NCBI GenBank assembly: GCA_002321335.1 | Contig: DCMG01000130.1 | Span: 1-19,928, forward strand | Length of the DNA: 19,928 nucleotides | Source: Bacteroidales bacterium UBA1628 | GTDB taxonomy: Bacteria; Bacteroidota; Bacteroidia; Bacteroidales; UBA932 | Reading direction: 5' to 3' | Shown here: positions 6,740 through 15,871 of the stretch, piece after piece | How the letters are laid out: the number at the start of each line of letters is the position of its first letter | Numbering within the stretch: position 1 is the stretch's first letter | Translations under genes and position numbers: made by a program | Notes under the pieces: model-generated | The model's database searches: none | What the model was told of the DNA's origin: nothing | Seen by the model: the letters and a program-made list of their open reading frames with translations, nothing else

Positions 6740-7540
6740 ATGCGGAAGATTCTTATTCTTTTGATGTCGGTCGCGCTTTGTGTGTCCTGCTCCGAGCAGT
6801 TCAACGCCGCTTACTTGCTTTCCGGCGGGGCCAAGGTGGCTCAGGCAGCGGCTCTGACCGACTCTCAGATCCAATCCTATGTCGGTCAGTATGTCCAGAA
6901 ACTGGATGCGGAGAACGTTGTTCTTCCTGAGACCAGCCCATACGTCAAGAGAGTCAGAAAAATGACTTCAGGAATCACATCTGTGAACGGTACTCCGCTT
7001 AATTTCAAAGTCTATAAGACGAACGAGGTGAACGCTTTCGCTTGCGCCGATGGAAGTGTCAGGATATATTCCGGGCTTCTGGACGCCATGACGGATGACG
7101 AGGCTCTTGGCGTTGTCGGACATGAGATCGGTCATGTCGCCCTCAAACATTCCAAAATGCAGTTCAAGCAGGCTCTTCTGACCTCTGCCCTCAGGGATGC
7201 CGTTGTGTCCACAGGCGGAACGGTCGCGGTTCTCACCGCATCGCAGTTGGGGGACTTGGGCGAGGCTTTGATGAGCGCCGGTTTCTCAAGAAAGCAGGAA
7301 TCCGCCGCTGACGACTATGGTTATGACTTTCTGAAGAGTGCCGGCAAGAACCCTTGGGCTATGGCCATGGCCTTCGAGGAACTTCAGAGACTGTCCGACG
7401 GGAGCACGGCTTCCGGCACTCAGGCCGCTGCCGGTTCTTCCGTAGGCCAGCTGTTTTCGACTCATCCGGCCACATCTGACAGAATCGCCAGAATGTCGGA
7501 AAGGGCGACGAAGGACGGGTTCAAGAGACCCGCGAAATAG
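6740..7540 (+). CDS. M48-family zinc metalloprotease, lipoprotein
   Basis: The 266-residue product starts with a lipoprotein signal (MRKILILLMSVALCVSC), with Cys17 as the likely lipidated residue; the residue at -3 is Cys, less usual than Leu. The zinc motif HEIGH lies at 128-132 and the third ligand is probably Glu187 in ESAADDYGYD, the arrangement of M48 peptidases such as LoiP, BepA and Oma1. It lacks the TPR domain of BepA, so it is closer to LoiP-type. It would act in the periplasm, anchored to a membrane, in quality control of envelope proteins. I chose the ATG at 6740 because it starts exactly at the signal peptide and follows a -7 box; an upstream in-frame ATG at 6668 adds non-signal residues. 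Confidence 0.9.
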   Translation: MRKILILLMSVALCVSCSEQFNAAYLLSGGAKVAQAAALTDSQIQSYVGQYVQKLDAENVVLPETSPYVKRVRKMTSGITSVNGTPLNFKVYKTNEVNAFACADGSVRIYSGLLDAMTDDEALGVVGHEIGHVALKHSKMQFKQALLTSALRDAVVSTGGTVAVLTASQLGDLGEALMSAGFSRKQESAADDYGYDFLKSAGKNPWAMAMAFEELQRLSDGSTASGTQAAAGSSVGQLFSTHPATSDRIARMSERATKDGFKRPAK

Positions 7541-7543
7541 ATG

Positions 7544-9790
7544 TCAATCATTTTCAGCGATGGTGAATCCGACGGAGACTGTACTTCCGGATTCATCCAC
7601 GGCTGTGACAGTGTGTCTGCCGACAGATGGCGTGAGTGTCATCTGGTGAAGCATTTTGGTCTGTCCGACATAGTCATTGTCAAGATGCCAGAAGATTGTG
7701 ACGGCAGGATTCCTGTGCGCCAGATTGAAGGTTATTCCCTGGATTGTTCCGTCCAACTGGCGGGGAATGTATATCTCGGCTCCGTTTTCCGGATAGATGA
7801 ACTCCATTGTTGATTCGAGCCCGTCAGCGCTTCCTGGCTGTATTGGGGAATATTCAGGATGGTGCTGCCTGTAATACCACTCCATCGAGGGCGGGAGAAT
7901 GAACACCTTTTGTCCGTCGATGATTCGATGGTAGGGGCAAGGCTCGCTTTTGATGGCTTTTCTTGGCAGGGCAAGCGTGTCTGCCCGTTCGCAGTTGACA
8001 CTTCTCAAATGGCCGGATTCATGGCAGACTTCGGCCACAATGTAATCTCCGTACACGGGCTCCTTGAACCACCCGTTCCTTGAGTATTCGGAGTCATATT
8101 CCCTGACGGGAAGGAGGTTGAATATGTCGAACATCACCGGCCCCGCGGCTCTCGCTCCGACAAGGCCGGGCACCCCCTGCCCTTGGGCGTTGCCAGCCCA
8201 GACTCCGACTGCATAGTCGGGGGTGACACCGACTGCCCAGGCGTCCCTGAATCCGTAGCTTGTCCCTGTTTTCCATGCCACTTTTTTGACGGATGTGACA
8301 AGCCGCCAGTCGATTTCGTCCGGTCTGTTGACCTCCTTCAATGCGTCGAATGTCCACCACAGTGCGCTTTTGTCCAGAAGCGGAAATCCGTGTAGCCTGT
8401 CGCCTTTCTTGTTGTGAAGAGTGTCGGCGCTTTGGTAGGCCGCAGACATTTTCGAGTACAAGGACGTGACATCGGCCAGTGTCCCCTCCGCTCCTCCCAG
8501 AATGAGGGACAAGCCGTAGTGTGATGCGTTTTGGCTCAATGTCGTCATTCCTCCTTTGCGCAGAATGTCCAGAAACTTCGGGACTCCGAAACGTCTCAGC
8601 ATATGGACGGAGGGAACATTCAACGAACGCGCCAGTGCCTCAGAGGCAGGAACCGCTCCGTTGAACTGCCTGTTGAAATTCTGCGGGGAGAAACCATTCA
8701 GGTTGATCGGCACATCCGGAAGCAATGTGTTGGGAAGAATATCTCCATCCTGAAGCGACGCGCAATAGAGAACTGGTTTCAGGATGCTTCCCGTACTTCT
8801 TGGCGAACGGATGATGTCAACCTCGCTTCCAGGCCGTTTCCGTGCCGGGTTCGCATTGCCGACGTATGCCAGAACCTCACCTGTGCGCACATTCTCCACA
8901 ATGGCGGCCAGATCGCATATTCCATTTTGTGTCAATTCGTTGTTCCATTGGTCGGCGACCGCTTCCACCTGTCTCTGCAGATTGATGTCTATTGTGGTCC
9001 GTATTCGTTTCCCGGGAGATGTTTTCCAGTAATATTCAGTAAGATGATGCGCCTCTTTGGGCAGAGCCACCGGCTGGCTTGGCAAGGGCTCCTCGCAAGC
9101 CAACACCAAATCCAGAGAATCGATGTGGCCTCGCTCGTAGAGGGTGTTAAGCAAACGGTTCCTCTTTGCCAGAAGCCTCTCCCTGTTCTTCCCGGGGTGT
9201 ATTTCAGCCGGGGCGTTGGGCAGGACAGCGAGAGTGGCCGCCTCACCCCAGGATAGTTCCTCCGGAGGACGTCCGAAATATCTCCATGAAGCCGCTTCCA
9301 GACCGATGACATTGCCTCCGAAGGGTGCATGTGAAGCGTAAAGCGCAATGATTTCCTTTTTGCCGCACCTGAGTTCAAGGCGTGTGGCAAGGATTGCTTC
9401 TGTAAGTTTCTGTCTGAATGTTCTTTCCTTCCCCCGGGACATCCTGATGACCTGCATCGTGATCGTGCTGCCTCCGCTTGTGACTCTGCCCGCGCGCAGA
9501 TTGCCGGCGGCGGCTCTTGCTATGGACACGGGATTAACTCCGTGATGAAAGGCGAACCATCTGTCCTCGAACTCTATGAGCGCTGTCTGGAATTTCTCCG
9601 GCACAGAGTCAGACGGCGGAAACCTCCATTGGCCGTCGGCCGCGATTCTTGCCCCGAGAAGCTCCCCGTTCCGGTCTGTGACGACAGTGGAATAACAAGT
9701 GTCTTTGAATATGTCTCCGGGCAGACAGAACAGATATGCCGTCAACAGGGCGGCAATGACTCCGCCCGTTATCATTGATTTCCTCCGCAT
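7544..9790 (-). CDS. pbpC: Penicillin-binding protein 1C
   Basis: The 748-residue protein has an N-terminal membrane anchor (about 6-24). A glycosyltransferase-51 domain follows (about 45-215), with the catalytic glutamate at E75 in EDRWF and the STITMQV motif. The transpeptidase domain (about 300-550) has SILK (S335, K338), an SLN motif and KTG (507-509). A C-terminal BiPBP_C beta-domain lies at about 665-745. PBP1C polymerises and cross-links peptidoglycan in the periplasm. The start lies 2 nt after the stop of the alpha-2-macroglobulin gene, so the two are co-transcribed and probably coupled. Met6 (9775) is preceded by GGAGG at good spacing and could be the real start; I keep 9790 because the extra Arg-Arg-Lys suits the cytoplasmic side of the anchor. 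Confidence 0.95.
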   Translation of the reverse strand: MRRKSMITGGVIAALLTAYLFCLPGDIFKDTCYSTVVTDRNGELLGARIAADGQWRFPPSDSVPEKFQTALIEFEDRWFAFHHGVNPVSIARAAAGNLRAGRVTSGGSTITMQVIRMSRGKERTFRQKLTEAILATRLELRCGKKEIIALYASHAPFGGNVIGLEAASWRYFGRPPEELSWGEAATLAVLPNAPAEIHPGKNRERLLAKRNRLLNTLYERGHIDSLDLVLACEEPLPSQPVALPKEAHHLTEYYWKTSPGKRIRTTIDINLQRQVEAVADQWNNELTQNGICDLAAIVENVRTGEVLAYVGNANPARKRPGSEVDIIRSPRSTGSILKPVLYCASLQDGDILPNTLLPDVPINLNGFSPQNFNRQFNGAVPASEALARSLNVPSVHMLRRFGVPKFLDILRKGGMTTLSQNASHYGLSLILGGAEGTLADVTSLYSKMSAAYQSADTLHNKKGDRLHGFPLLDKSALWWTFDALKEVNRPDEIDWRLVTSVKKVAWKTGTSYGFRDAWAVGVTPDYAVGVWAGNAQGQGVPGLVGARAAGPVMFDIFNLLPVREYDSEYSRNGWFKEPVYGDYIVAEVCHESGHLRSVNCERADTLALPRKAIKSEPCPYHRIIDGQKVFILPPSMEWYYRQHHPEYSPIQPGSADGLESTMEFIYPENGAEIYIPRQLDGTIQGITFNLAHRNPAVTIFWHLDNDYVGQTKMLHQMTLTPSVGRHTVTAVDESGSTVSVGFTIAEND

Positions 9791-9792
9791 TC

Positions 9793-12700
9793 CTATTCAG
9801 AGACTCTGGCTGTGCCTGAGGCCGTGTTCGCGCTGATGTGCGGGTCGTACATGGCCTCGCATTTCACCGCAGGAAGGATGAACTCGCCTTGGTATGATGC
9901 GTGCATCTTGATTCTGAATGTCTTGCTTGTTCCTTTCGCCAGATCGAAGAACCAGATGACACGGTCGTCCCTGATGTCCATGTATCTGAAGGAAGCCGTG
10001 GCCATACCTCCACCGGACAGTCTGTCATTGACAATCTCCCATCCGGAAGGAATCATCTCGGTCAACGCCAGATTGGTATAATCCTTCGTGCCGCTTATGT
10101 TGCTGACAGAGATACTTACCGTGAAGTCAGCGCCTTGCCGAAGATTCCGAGGATCCAAAGTGCCGCCGTTTTCTCCGATGTAGGAGACCTTGATGCCGAG
10201 TCCGCTGGATTTGGCTTCGACCTTGTCGCCGAACTCGGGTGTTACGGATGTGATCAATGTGGCGTAAAGGCTGCCGTCCATCTTGTTGGTGATGTCAATG
10301 CTTCCGTTTTCCGTGTCTACCTCAGCCTTGCCTATGGACTTGGCGCTCTTTATCTCAACGATGTTGTCACCCTGTCTGACCTCCGCCGAGATTGCGTCGG
10401 TGCCTGTCTTCAACGCAAGGTCTCTCATAGCGCAAGTCGTGAAGGCGATTTCTTGAGTAGAGTACCATCCGCCGGTGAACGCGCCGGACACTTCCTGGGC
10501 CAGTTCCATCGCTTCAGGCAGAGCATCGGTGAGAACCAAGGCCTCAAGCGCTATCGCCTTGTCCCTTATCTGGGAACCGAACGTCCTGCCAACCTCTTGA
10601 TAGTCGGAGAAATTGGTCTTCAGTCCAGAGATTATGTCCTCTGCCACGGCCTTCTTTCCGCTCAAAGAATATGTTGACGCCAGCATCCATGCGGCCTGAG
10701 TGGAAAGATTCTCACTTTCCTTCAGCCTGTTCATGGCGCCGCTCTCAGCCTCTCCGTTCATTGCCAATGTGTATAATCTGTATGCTTGCTCAAGATCTCC
10801 AAGACCACCATTGTCTGAATTGCGATAGTCCTGAATGTTCCTCTTCTGGAATCTTGACCAGCTGGCCAGCACACCCTTGCTGACATTGAATCCGTTCCGC
10901 GCCGCAGAAATCATGAACTGACCTGCCATTGAGCTGACCCAGCCGTTTGCATCGGTGCCTCCCGGCCAGTAGGTGAATCCACCGCTGCCGAGCTGCCTTT
11001 GGTAGAGCTGTCGCAGAAGTTCGGGAATCATCCCATCGATCTGTTTCCTCTTGTCTTCCGGGAGCATATTCCTGATTGCCATGAGGCTTATTCCTTTTGA
11101 GGAGATTTGTTCAGTACAATTGTATGTGTAGTTTGAAAGGAATGTGAATATTCCTCCACAGTCAACAGAAGGGAACCCTGTGAGTTCCAATGTGGCCCAC
11201 TGGCCGCCGTCCGTCGTGAAAGGGGTGAATCCGAAATGTTTTGACGCTCCCTTGCCGATCATGGCTTTGGTTACCGAGAGCACAGGCGTGTTCGAAGTAC
11301 GCACTTGGACGGAGATCTTCTCGACGGCCTTGTGACCGTTGCCGTTGGCGGTGACATGGATTGTGGCCATGCCTGTTCCGGTGGCCTCAAGGTTGAATCT
11401 GACAAGTTTGTCCCCAGGCTTGTCGAATGTCACGGCCGCCTTGGAGTCTCCTGTAAGTTTCAACGGACCTTCGGTCCTCACGCTGACCTCGGCATTTTTC
11501 ACACCGTTCTCCAGAGCGAACACATTGACCGGCATTGAAACTTTTTCGCCGGCTCCGATTACACGTGGCAAGGAAGGAAGCACCATCAAAGGTGACCTGA
11601 CAGGGACTGTCTTCTCAGCATTGCCGTAGGCTCCGTCCTTGGCGGCCACAAGCATGACCCTGACGCTGCCTACGTACATCGGCAGTTTGACCTTGTGGGT
11701 CGCTGATCCGCTTTGGAGCGTGAAAGGGCCGATGTATCTGACAACGGCGTTGAACCTGTTGTCCTTCTTGGCTCCGATGATGATGTTCTCGTCTCCACCG
11801 ATGCTGAACATAGGGGAGAACCTGCCACTGTAGGCTCCGATCACGTCATCGTAGATGTCCCAGGTGCTGACTCCCAAGGCCTCTCTGGCGTACATGGCGC
11901 TCCACGGATCCGGTGTCTTGAACGCTGTCAGATCCAAAAGCCCTTCATCCACAATGGCCAACGTGTAGGTCATAGGTCTGCCGTTCCTCTCCTTTACCTT
12001 GATGGAGAATCGCTCTTCCGGGCGAAGCACGTCAGGCATTGTGATGACAGGCTCAAGATGAGAGTCCTTATTGTTGACCAGAACCGGACGTACTCCATAC
12101 AGCCTGATCGGAAGATCGTTCCCCGAATTCTCGTGCGGCTGGATCAGCGTTACATGGATGTAGAAATTCGGAGCCATTTCCGGAGTCACTTTGAATGAGT
12201 ATGTCGCGTCGCCTTCCCCGGAGGTCTTCACCCATGCTCTGGATATCACCGTCCTGGAATTCTCCAGCGAGACAAGGGCTTGACCCTTCGAGGCTGCGGG
12301 AATATACACCGTCACTACATCGCCCACGTCATAGGAGTCCTTGTCCGTTGAGAACGACAGCATTGTGAGCGCGTCAGGGTCTGCCTTAGAGGATCTTCCC
12401 CTGTATGCCGGCCAGTCCACATAAACGATGCCGCCGCTTGTGTGGCCGCTTTCGGTGTCGGTGACAAGTACGAGATAGCGTCCCCACTCCGGGTAATCCA
12501 CCTTGAACTGAACCGAGCAGTCCTTGTTCCCGGACTTGAGTGTTCCGGATGCTATCACGTTGGCGGAGGAACTGTTGACGTAGGAGTCAAGGCTCTCCGC
12601 GCGGCTTTCCCACCACCAGCTCCATTTCATTTTGTAGATGGAATATTCCAATTTGTGTCCAGACACCCTTGCTCCGTTCTTGTCGACGACAGCGATGTCT

Positions 12701-15336
12701 ATCTTGTAGTCCTTGTCCGTCTCAAGGTACACGCTTCCCGCCTCCTTCGGAATCTTGACTCCGACGTATGATGAATATGGAGAATACGGTAGCGACATGG
12801 AGCTGAAGCTTACGTCACCACCTTGCTCTTCCACCGAAGTGACGATGTCGGCTCTCAGCATTCCTGGAGCGTCAGCGGCCGCCGGCATCCCTACATCAAG
12901 TCTGGCCTGGCCGTACTGGTTGAGTCTCACGTCAACCAACTTGTGCTCACTGGACACAAACTCGGACAACGGGCTGGAGAATGAATATCCCTCGAATCCT
13001 TTGAAGGTTGAGGAACCTTTACTGAGGGTCATGCTGACCTTTGCCGTCAGTCCGGCGGCCGGTGGACCGGTGAGCCAGCTGGATGAGAGGCTGACAGGAA
13101 CTGAACGACCTCCATCGATTACATCACTGTTGAAATCAGTCGTGATTTTCAATCTGTTGGGCTTAATGCTCTCAATCTTCAGAGCCTTGTGGAACGTGGC
13201 TCCGCCAATCTTGAAGTAAGCATGCCATGTTCCGGTTGGATCCTCGGCCTTGGTCGGAACAGAGAACGCATAGAATCCGTTCTTGCCGTTGCTGTTGATC
13301 TGTTTGGTATAGAACTGCCCTTCCGGCGTGTAGATCTCCATCACGGTCGGGTGACTGTCAGGAATCCTGTTCCCCTTGTCTTCCAGAATCATGGTGACGT
13401 GGAGTGTGTCTCCCGGTCTCCATACACCTCTTTCCCCATATATGAAGGCTTTAAGCCCTTTTTCCAGAGCCTTGCCTCCCACATCAAACCGGCTCAGTGA
13501 TTTCTGCTCCCCCTCGGTGACTTTCAGATAACTGGTGGCCCAGCCCCTTTTCGCCACGATGACAAACGGCTTCCCTGAAAGATTGATCTCTGCCATTCCG
13601 TCAGTGCCGGTCTTGGCGTAGCCGATTTCCTTGAGCTGGTAACTGTAAGCGTAGAGTTCCGCGTTGAACACCGGGTCAGTCGACAGGATATCGCTCACGC
13701 TGACCCATATCTTGTTCCCGCCGGCATATTTGGCTATCACTCCCAGGTTGGACGAGAGAAGATTGATTGACGGGAACCTGTCGTCCTCCATATAGTAGGT
13801 CGGTTTGAGCGGATTGTCACGGTCCTCCCAGTTGTATTTGTCCCAATCGTAGAAACTGTCATAGATGTACGGATAGGGTTTGTCCCATTCCTCATCGTCC
13901 TCCTCGGTGACATCTTCGGAAGAGATGTTCACCATCTTGTCAGTCGGAGCGCCGCTCTTGAAAGAATCACTTTTGCCATAGACTGAATATTCCTGCTTGA
14001 ACGACAGCCTTATACGATAGATGGCTCCAGGTTCCTGCTTGAAGAATCCGGAAAGATCCACGGAATAGTCTTGCCATTTGTGCAGGTTCTTGGACGGGTC
14101 AGAGTCCAGACGTATGCTTCTTTTATAGACAAGCCGTCCGCAGCGTCGAAGCGAGTTGTCTCCGGAAAGAGAGTTCTCCTGCAGGAATGTCAGCACATTC
14201 GCCTCGTATATCTGTATGACTCTGATGTCCACGGCGTTGAGGTTGACTGCCTTGAACGGGAGGATCAGTTCCTTGGAGTTCGGCAGGATAGTTCCCGAGA
14301 TCGGAATCTCCACCGCCGGTTTCAACTCCGTGGCCGAGAATTTCTTTGAATATTCTTGACCCAGCCTTGCGCCGTCGTGGCTCTTCACGGCACCTGACAC
14401 ATTCAGGGTGACAGGCCCGTCTGTCGGGTTCTCGTAGAACACCCTGACATGTGCGTTCTCGGCCTGTATGTAGTAGCGTCCTACCCCCTCCATCGTGAAT
14501 AATCCCGTGTTGTCATCCACATCGGCGAGCGCTTCGGTGAAATAGATGTCGATGTAAGGATCGTCAGCATCCACGCGCTCGGCCCCTAGAACCTTGAAAT
14601 CACCGGTGGCAGGGATGGTGATATCCAATTTTGAGTCTGTGACGAATCCTGTGTCGCCAGACTTCAGTTTGATTCTCAACAGTCTGTCCTTTGTGTCTCT
14701 CGGCAGGCCTATTATCTCGAAATGAAAACTTCTTGGATCCGTGCCAGCCGTCACATTGGTCTCAGCGCTATGGTCGGCATACTCATATTCAAGCATTGCC
14801 TGGACTTTTTCGAGCGGAAGTTCCTCTGTCAGGGAAATCGTGCCTTCCACGCTGGCTTTTTCAGGAGAGGCCGCCGTGATTGTGATCTCATTCATTGAGA
14901 GCACGGCTTCTTTGATGGCCACCAAAAACTTGAATGTGAATTTTTTGAATTTCCTGTCGCCGACTTTCTGGATTTTGTCAAGACGAAGTTTCCCGGTGTA
15001 CGATTGTCCTGGTTTGAGCGCTCCGTTGTCTGGAATGAACTCTATCATGTTTGGCGAGAGCCATCTTGCGGCACCTTTTACAGACGGAGTGAATGTGAGG
15101 ATGCCGTCCTTGAGGTCCGCCCCGGGAGTCGCATCCGGGATGTCGGACGCAAGTTCCACACGTATTGTGGACTTGTCTGAGATTATCCCGCCAGTGTAAG
15201 CCTTAATGAATGTAGCGAACTCGGTGCTCTGTCCCTTGCTTTTGCCGAAACGGCTGCAAGATGTTCCTGAAAGAATCAGCAGTATAGCCACCGACAGGAT
15301 GGCAACGATGGATTTTGTCGAAATCTGGGCGCTCAT
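9793..15336 (-). CDS. Bacterial alpha-2-macroglobulin family lipoprotein (YfhM-like) with thioester motif
   Basis: This 1847-residue protein has a lipoprotein signal with Cys27 (LSGTSC) and a series of macroglobulin (MG) beta-domains. The thioester motif CTEQ (C1407, E1409, Q1410) lies in the context YxYxCxEQxxS shared with E. coli YfhM. A helical thioester domain follows (GSGGFTYWPGG and onward), then C-terminal receptor-like beta-domains. Such proteins trap attacking proteases in the periplasm by covalent linkage after bait cleavage. Pairing with pbpC is the classic arrangement and suggests defence coupled to cell-wall repair. A strongly acidic and aromatic segment lies at about residues 470-525, between MG-type domains. 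The leader has a promoter and a stem-loop. Confidence 0.93.
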   Translation of the reverse strand: MSAQISTKSIVAILSVAILLILSGTSCSRFGKSKGQSTEFATFIKAYTGGIISDKSTIRVELASDIPDATPGADLKDGILTFTPSVKGAARWLSPNMIEFIPDNGALKPGQSYTGKLRLDKIQKVGDRKFKKFTFKFLVAIKEAVLSMNEITITAASPEKASVEGTISLTEELPLEKVQAMLEYEYADHSAETNVTAGTDPRSFHFEIIGLPRDTKDRLLRIKLKSGDTGFVTDSKLDITIPATGDFKVLGAERVDADDPYIDIYFTEALADVDDNTGLFTMEGVGRYYIQAENAHVRVFYENPTDGPVTLNVSGAVKSHDGARLGQEYSKKFSATELKPAVEIPISGTILPNSKELILPFKAVNLNAVDIRVIQIYEANVLTFLQENSLSGDNSLRRCGRLVYKRSIRLDSDPSKNLHKWQDYSVDLSGFFKQEPGAIYRIRLSFKQEYSVYGKSDSFKSGAPTDKMVNISSEDVTEEDDEEWDKPYPYIYDSFYDWDKYNWEDRDNPLKPTYYMEDDRFPSINLLSSNLGVIAKYAGGNKIWVSVSDILSTDPVFNAELYAYSYQLKEIGYAKTGTDGMAEINLSGKPFVIVAKRGWATSYLKVTEGEQKSLSRFDVGGKALEKGLKAFIYGERGVWRPGDTLHVTMILEDKGNRIPDSHPTVMEIYTPEGQFYTKQINSNGKNGFYAFSVPTKAEDPTGTWHAYFKIGGATFHKALKIESIKPNRLKITTDFNSDVIDGGRSVPVSLSSSWLTGPPAAGLTAKVSMTLSKGSSTFKGFEGYSFSSPLSEFVSSEHKLVDVRLNQYGQARLDVGMPAAADAPGMLRADIVTSVEEQGGDVSFSSMSLPYSPYSSYVGVKIPKEAGSVYLETDKDYKIDIAVVDKNGARVSGHKLEYSIYKMKWSWWWESRAESLDSYVNSSSANVIASGTLKSGNKDCSVQFKVDYPEWGRYLVLVTDTESGHTSGGIVYVDWPAYRGRSSKADPDALTMLSFSTDKDSYDVGDVVTVYIPAASKGQALVSLENSRTVISRAWVKTSGEGDATYSFKVTPEMAPNFYIHVTLIQPHENSGNDLPIRLYGVRPVLVNNKDSHLEPVITMPDVLRPEERFSIKVKERNGRPMTYTLAIVDEGLLDLTAFKTPDPWSAMYAREALGVSTWDIYDDVIGAYSGRFSPMFSIGGDENIIIGAKKDNRFNAVVRYIGPFTLQSGSATHKVKLPMYVGSVRVMLVAAKDGAYGNAEKTVPVRSPLMVLPSLPRVIGAGEKVSMPVNVFALENGVKNAEVSVRTEGPLKLTGDSKAAVTFDKPGDKLVRFNLEATGTGMATIHVTANGNGHKAVEKISVQVRTSNTPVLSVTKAMIGKGASKHFGFTPFTTDGGQWATLELTGFPSVDCGGIFTFLSNYTYNCTEQISSKGISLMAIRNMLPEDKRKQIDGMIPELLRQLYQRQLGSGGFTYWPGGTDANGWVSSMAGQFMISAARNGFNVSKGVLASWSRFQKRNIQDYRNSDNGGLGDLEQAYRLYTLAMNGEAESGAMNRLKESENLSTQAAWMLASTYSLSGKKAVAEDIISGLKTNFSDYQEVGRTFGSQIRDKAIALEALVLTDALPEAMELAQEVSGAFTGGWYSTQEIAFTTCAMRDLALKTGTDAISAEVRQGDNIVEIKSAKSIGKAEVDTENGSIDITNKMDGSLYATLITSVTPEFGDKVEAKSSGLGIKVSYIGENGGTLDPRNLRQGADFTVSISVSNISGTKDYTNLALTEMIPSGWEIVNDRLSGGGMATASFRYMDIRDDRVIWFFDLAKGTSKTFRIKMHASYQGEFILPAVKCEAMYDPHISANTASGTARVSE

Positions 15337-15378
15337 ATACCTTAATATTATAGGTGTATTCGGTTATAACGTTCTTCT

Positions 15379-15413
15379 GAAGTTCCCTTTTTTACCATTC
15401 AGGGCGTAACTTC
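15379..15413 (-). promoter_or_regulatory. Leader stem-loop upstream of the alpha-2-macroglobulin gene
   Basis: GAAGTT (15413-15408) pairs with AACTTC (15384-15379), and inside it CCCT pairs with AGGG around an A-rich loop, with a 3-nt bulge. It lies within the predicted 5' leader. Function unknown. Confidence 0.4.
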
Positions 15414-15422
15414 ATAAGACAT

Positions 15423-15454
15423 CAAATTTAGGAATTCTTTTCCGGATATTCAAC
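15423..15454 (-). promoter_or_regulatory. Probable promoter of the alpha-2-macroglobulin-pbpC operon
   Basis: On the minus strand GTTG (15454-15451) is followed after 20 nt by TAAATTTG (15430-15423). The -7 box fits the consensus and the -33 box differs at one base. The leader would be about 80 nt. Confidence 0.5.
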
Positions 15455-15478
15455 AACCTGCCATTATTTACTTCGGCG

Positions 15479-15491
15479 TGACAATTTGTCA
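15479..15491. promoter_or_regulatory. Palindrome upstream of groES, likely regulator site
   Basis: TGACAATTTGTCA is a perfect inverted repeat (TGACAA/TTGTCA around one T). It is centred about 45 nt before the predicted groES transcription start, fitting an operator or activator site. Its right half also supplies a TTTG that could act as a -33 element. Confidence 0.6.
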
Positions 15492-15503
15492 GCATTGTGG
15501 TGG

Positions 15504-15518
15504 TGGCACAGCCTTTGA
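15504..15518 (+). promoter_or_regulatory. Sigma-54-like -24/-12 element before groES
   Basis: TGGCACAGCCTTTGA matches TGGCACRNNNNTTGC except for the last base (GA instead of GC), with the invariant spacing kept. An alternative is a weak housekeeping promoter (TTTG at 15485-15488, then AGCCTTTG at 15510-15517, spacer 21), but that -7 box lacks TA. The start of transcription would be near 15530, giving a leader of about 50 nt. Confidence 0.5.
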
Positions 15519-15582
15519 TTTCAACCTCAGCGTCTCCGGAGTTGACCGGGGCGTAGATAAAAAACATTAAAAACTTTATATT

Positions 15583-15849
15583 ATGATCAAACCATTGGCA
15601 GACAGAGTCTTGGTTGAGCCTAAAGAGGCTGAGACAAAGACGGCTTCAGGTCTTTATATACCTGACACAGCAAAAGAGAAACCTCAGGAAGGCAAGGTGA
15701 TTGCCGCTGGCCCTGGCAAAAAGGACGAACCTATGGAGGTCAAGGTTGGTGACGAGGTCATCTATGGCAAGTATGCCGGAACAGAGGTTACCGTAGAGGG
15801 TAAGAAATATCTTATCGTCAAGCAGTCAGACATTCTGGCTATTCTGTAA
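15583..15849 (+). CDS. groES: Co-chaperonin GroES
   Basis: The 88-residue product begins MIKPLADRVLVEPKE and has the mobile-loop region (ETKTASGLYIP, about residues 17-27) and the terminal VKQSDILAIL strand of the family. GroES caps the GroEL ring and drives substrate release and folding in the cytoplasm. It is the first gene of a two-gene operon, 22 nt before groEL. The start is preceded only by A/T-rich sequence, with no SD. Length and sequence are typical for Bacteroidota. Confidence 0.98.
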   Translation: MIKPLADRVLVEPKEAETKTASGLYIPDTAKEKPQEGKVIAAGPGKKDEPMEVKVGDEVIYGKYAGTEVTVEGKKYLIVKQSDILAIL

Positions 15850-15856
15850 TTTTCAA

Positions 15857-15864
15857 TAGGAGGA
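15857..15864 (+). promoter_or_regulatory. Strong Shine-Dalgarno of groEL
   Basis: TAGGAGGA lies with 8 nt between AGGAGG and the groEL ATG. It is one of only two strong SDs in the window, the other being that of rpsU, and it would let groEL be translated more than groES from the same mRNA. Confidence 0.75.
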
Positions 15865-15871
15865 ATTTATT

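Noticed and set aside
8531..9256. 241-codon open frame on the plus strand
   Set aside because: It lies opposite the catalytic domains of pbpC, which is certain; the product looks random.
9901..10677. 258-codon open frame on the plus strand
   Set aside because: Antisense shadow of the alpha-2-macroglobulin C-terminal region.
15340..15352. TATAAT on the minus strand before the alpha-2-macroglobulin gene
   Set aside because: There is no TTGACA partner, and TATAAT is not the consensus in this phylum; a better TAnnTTTG box lies at 15423-15430.
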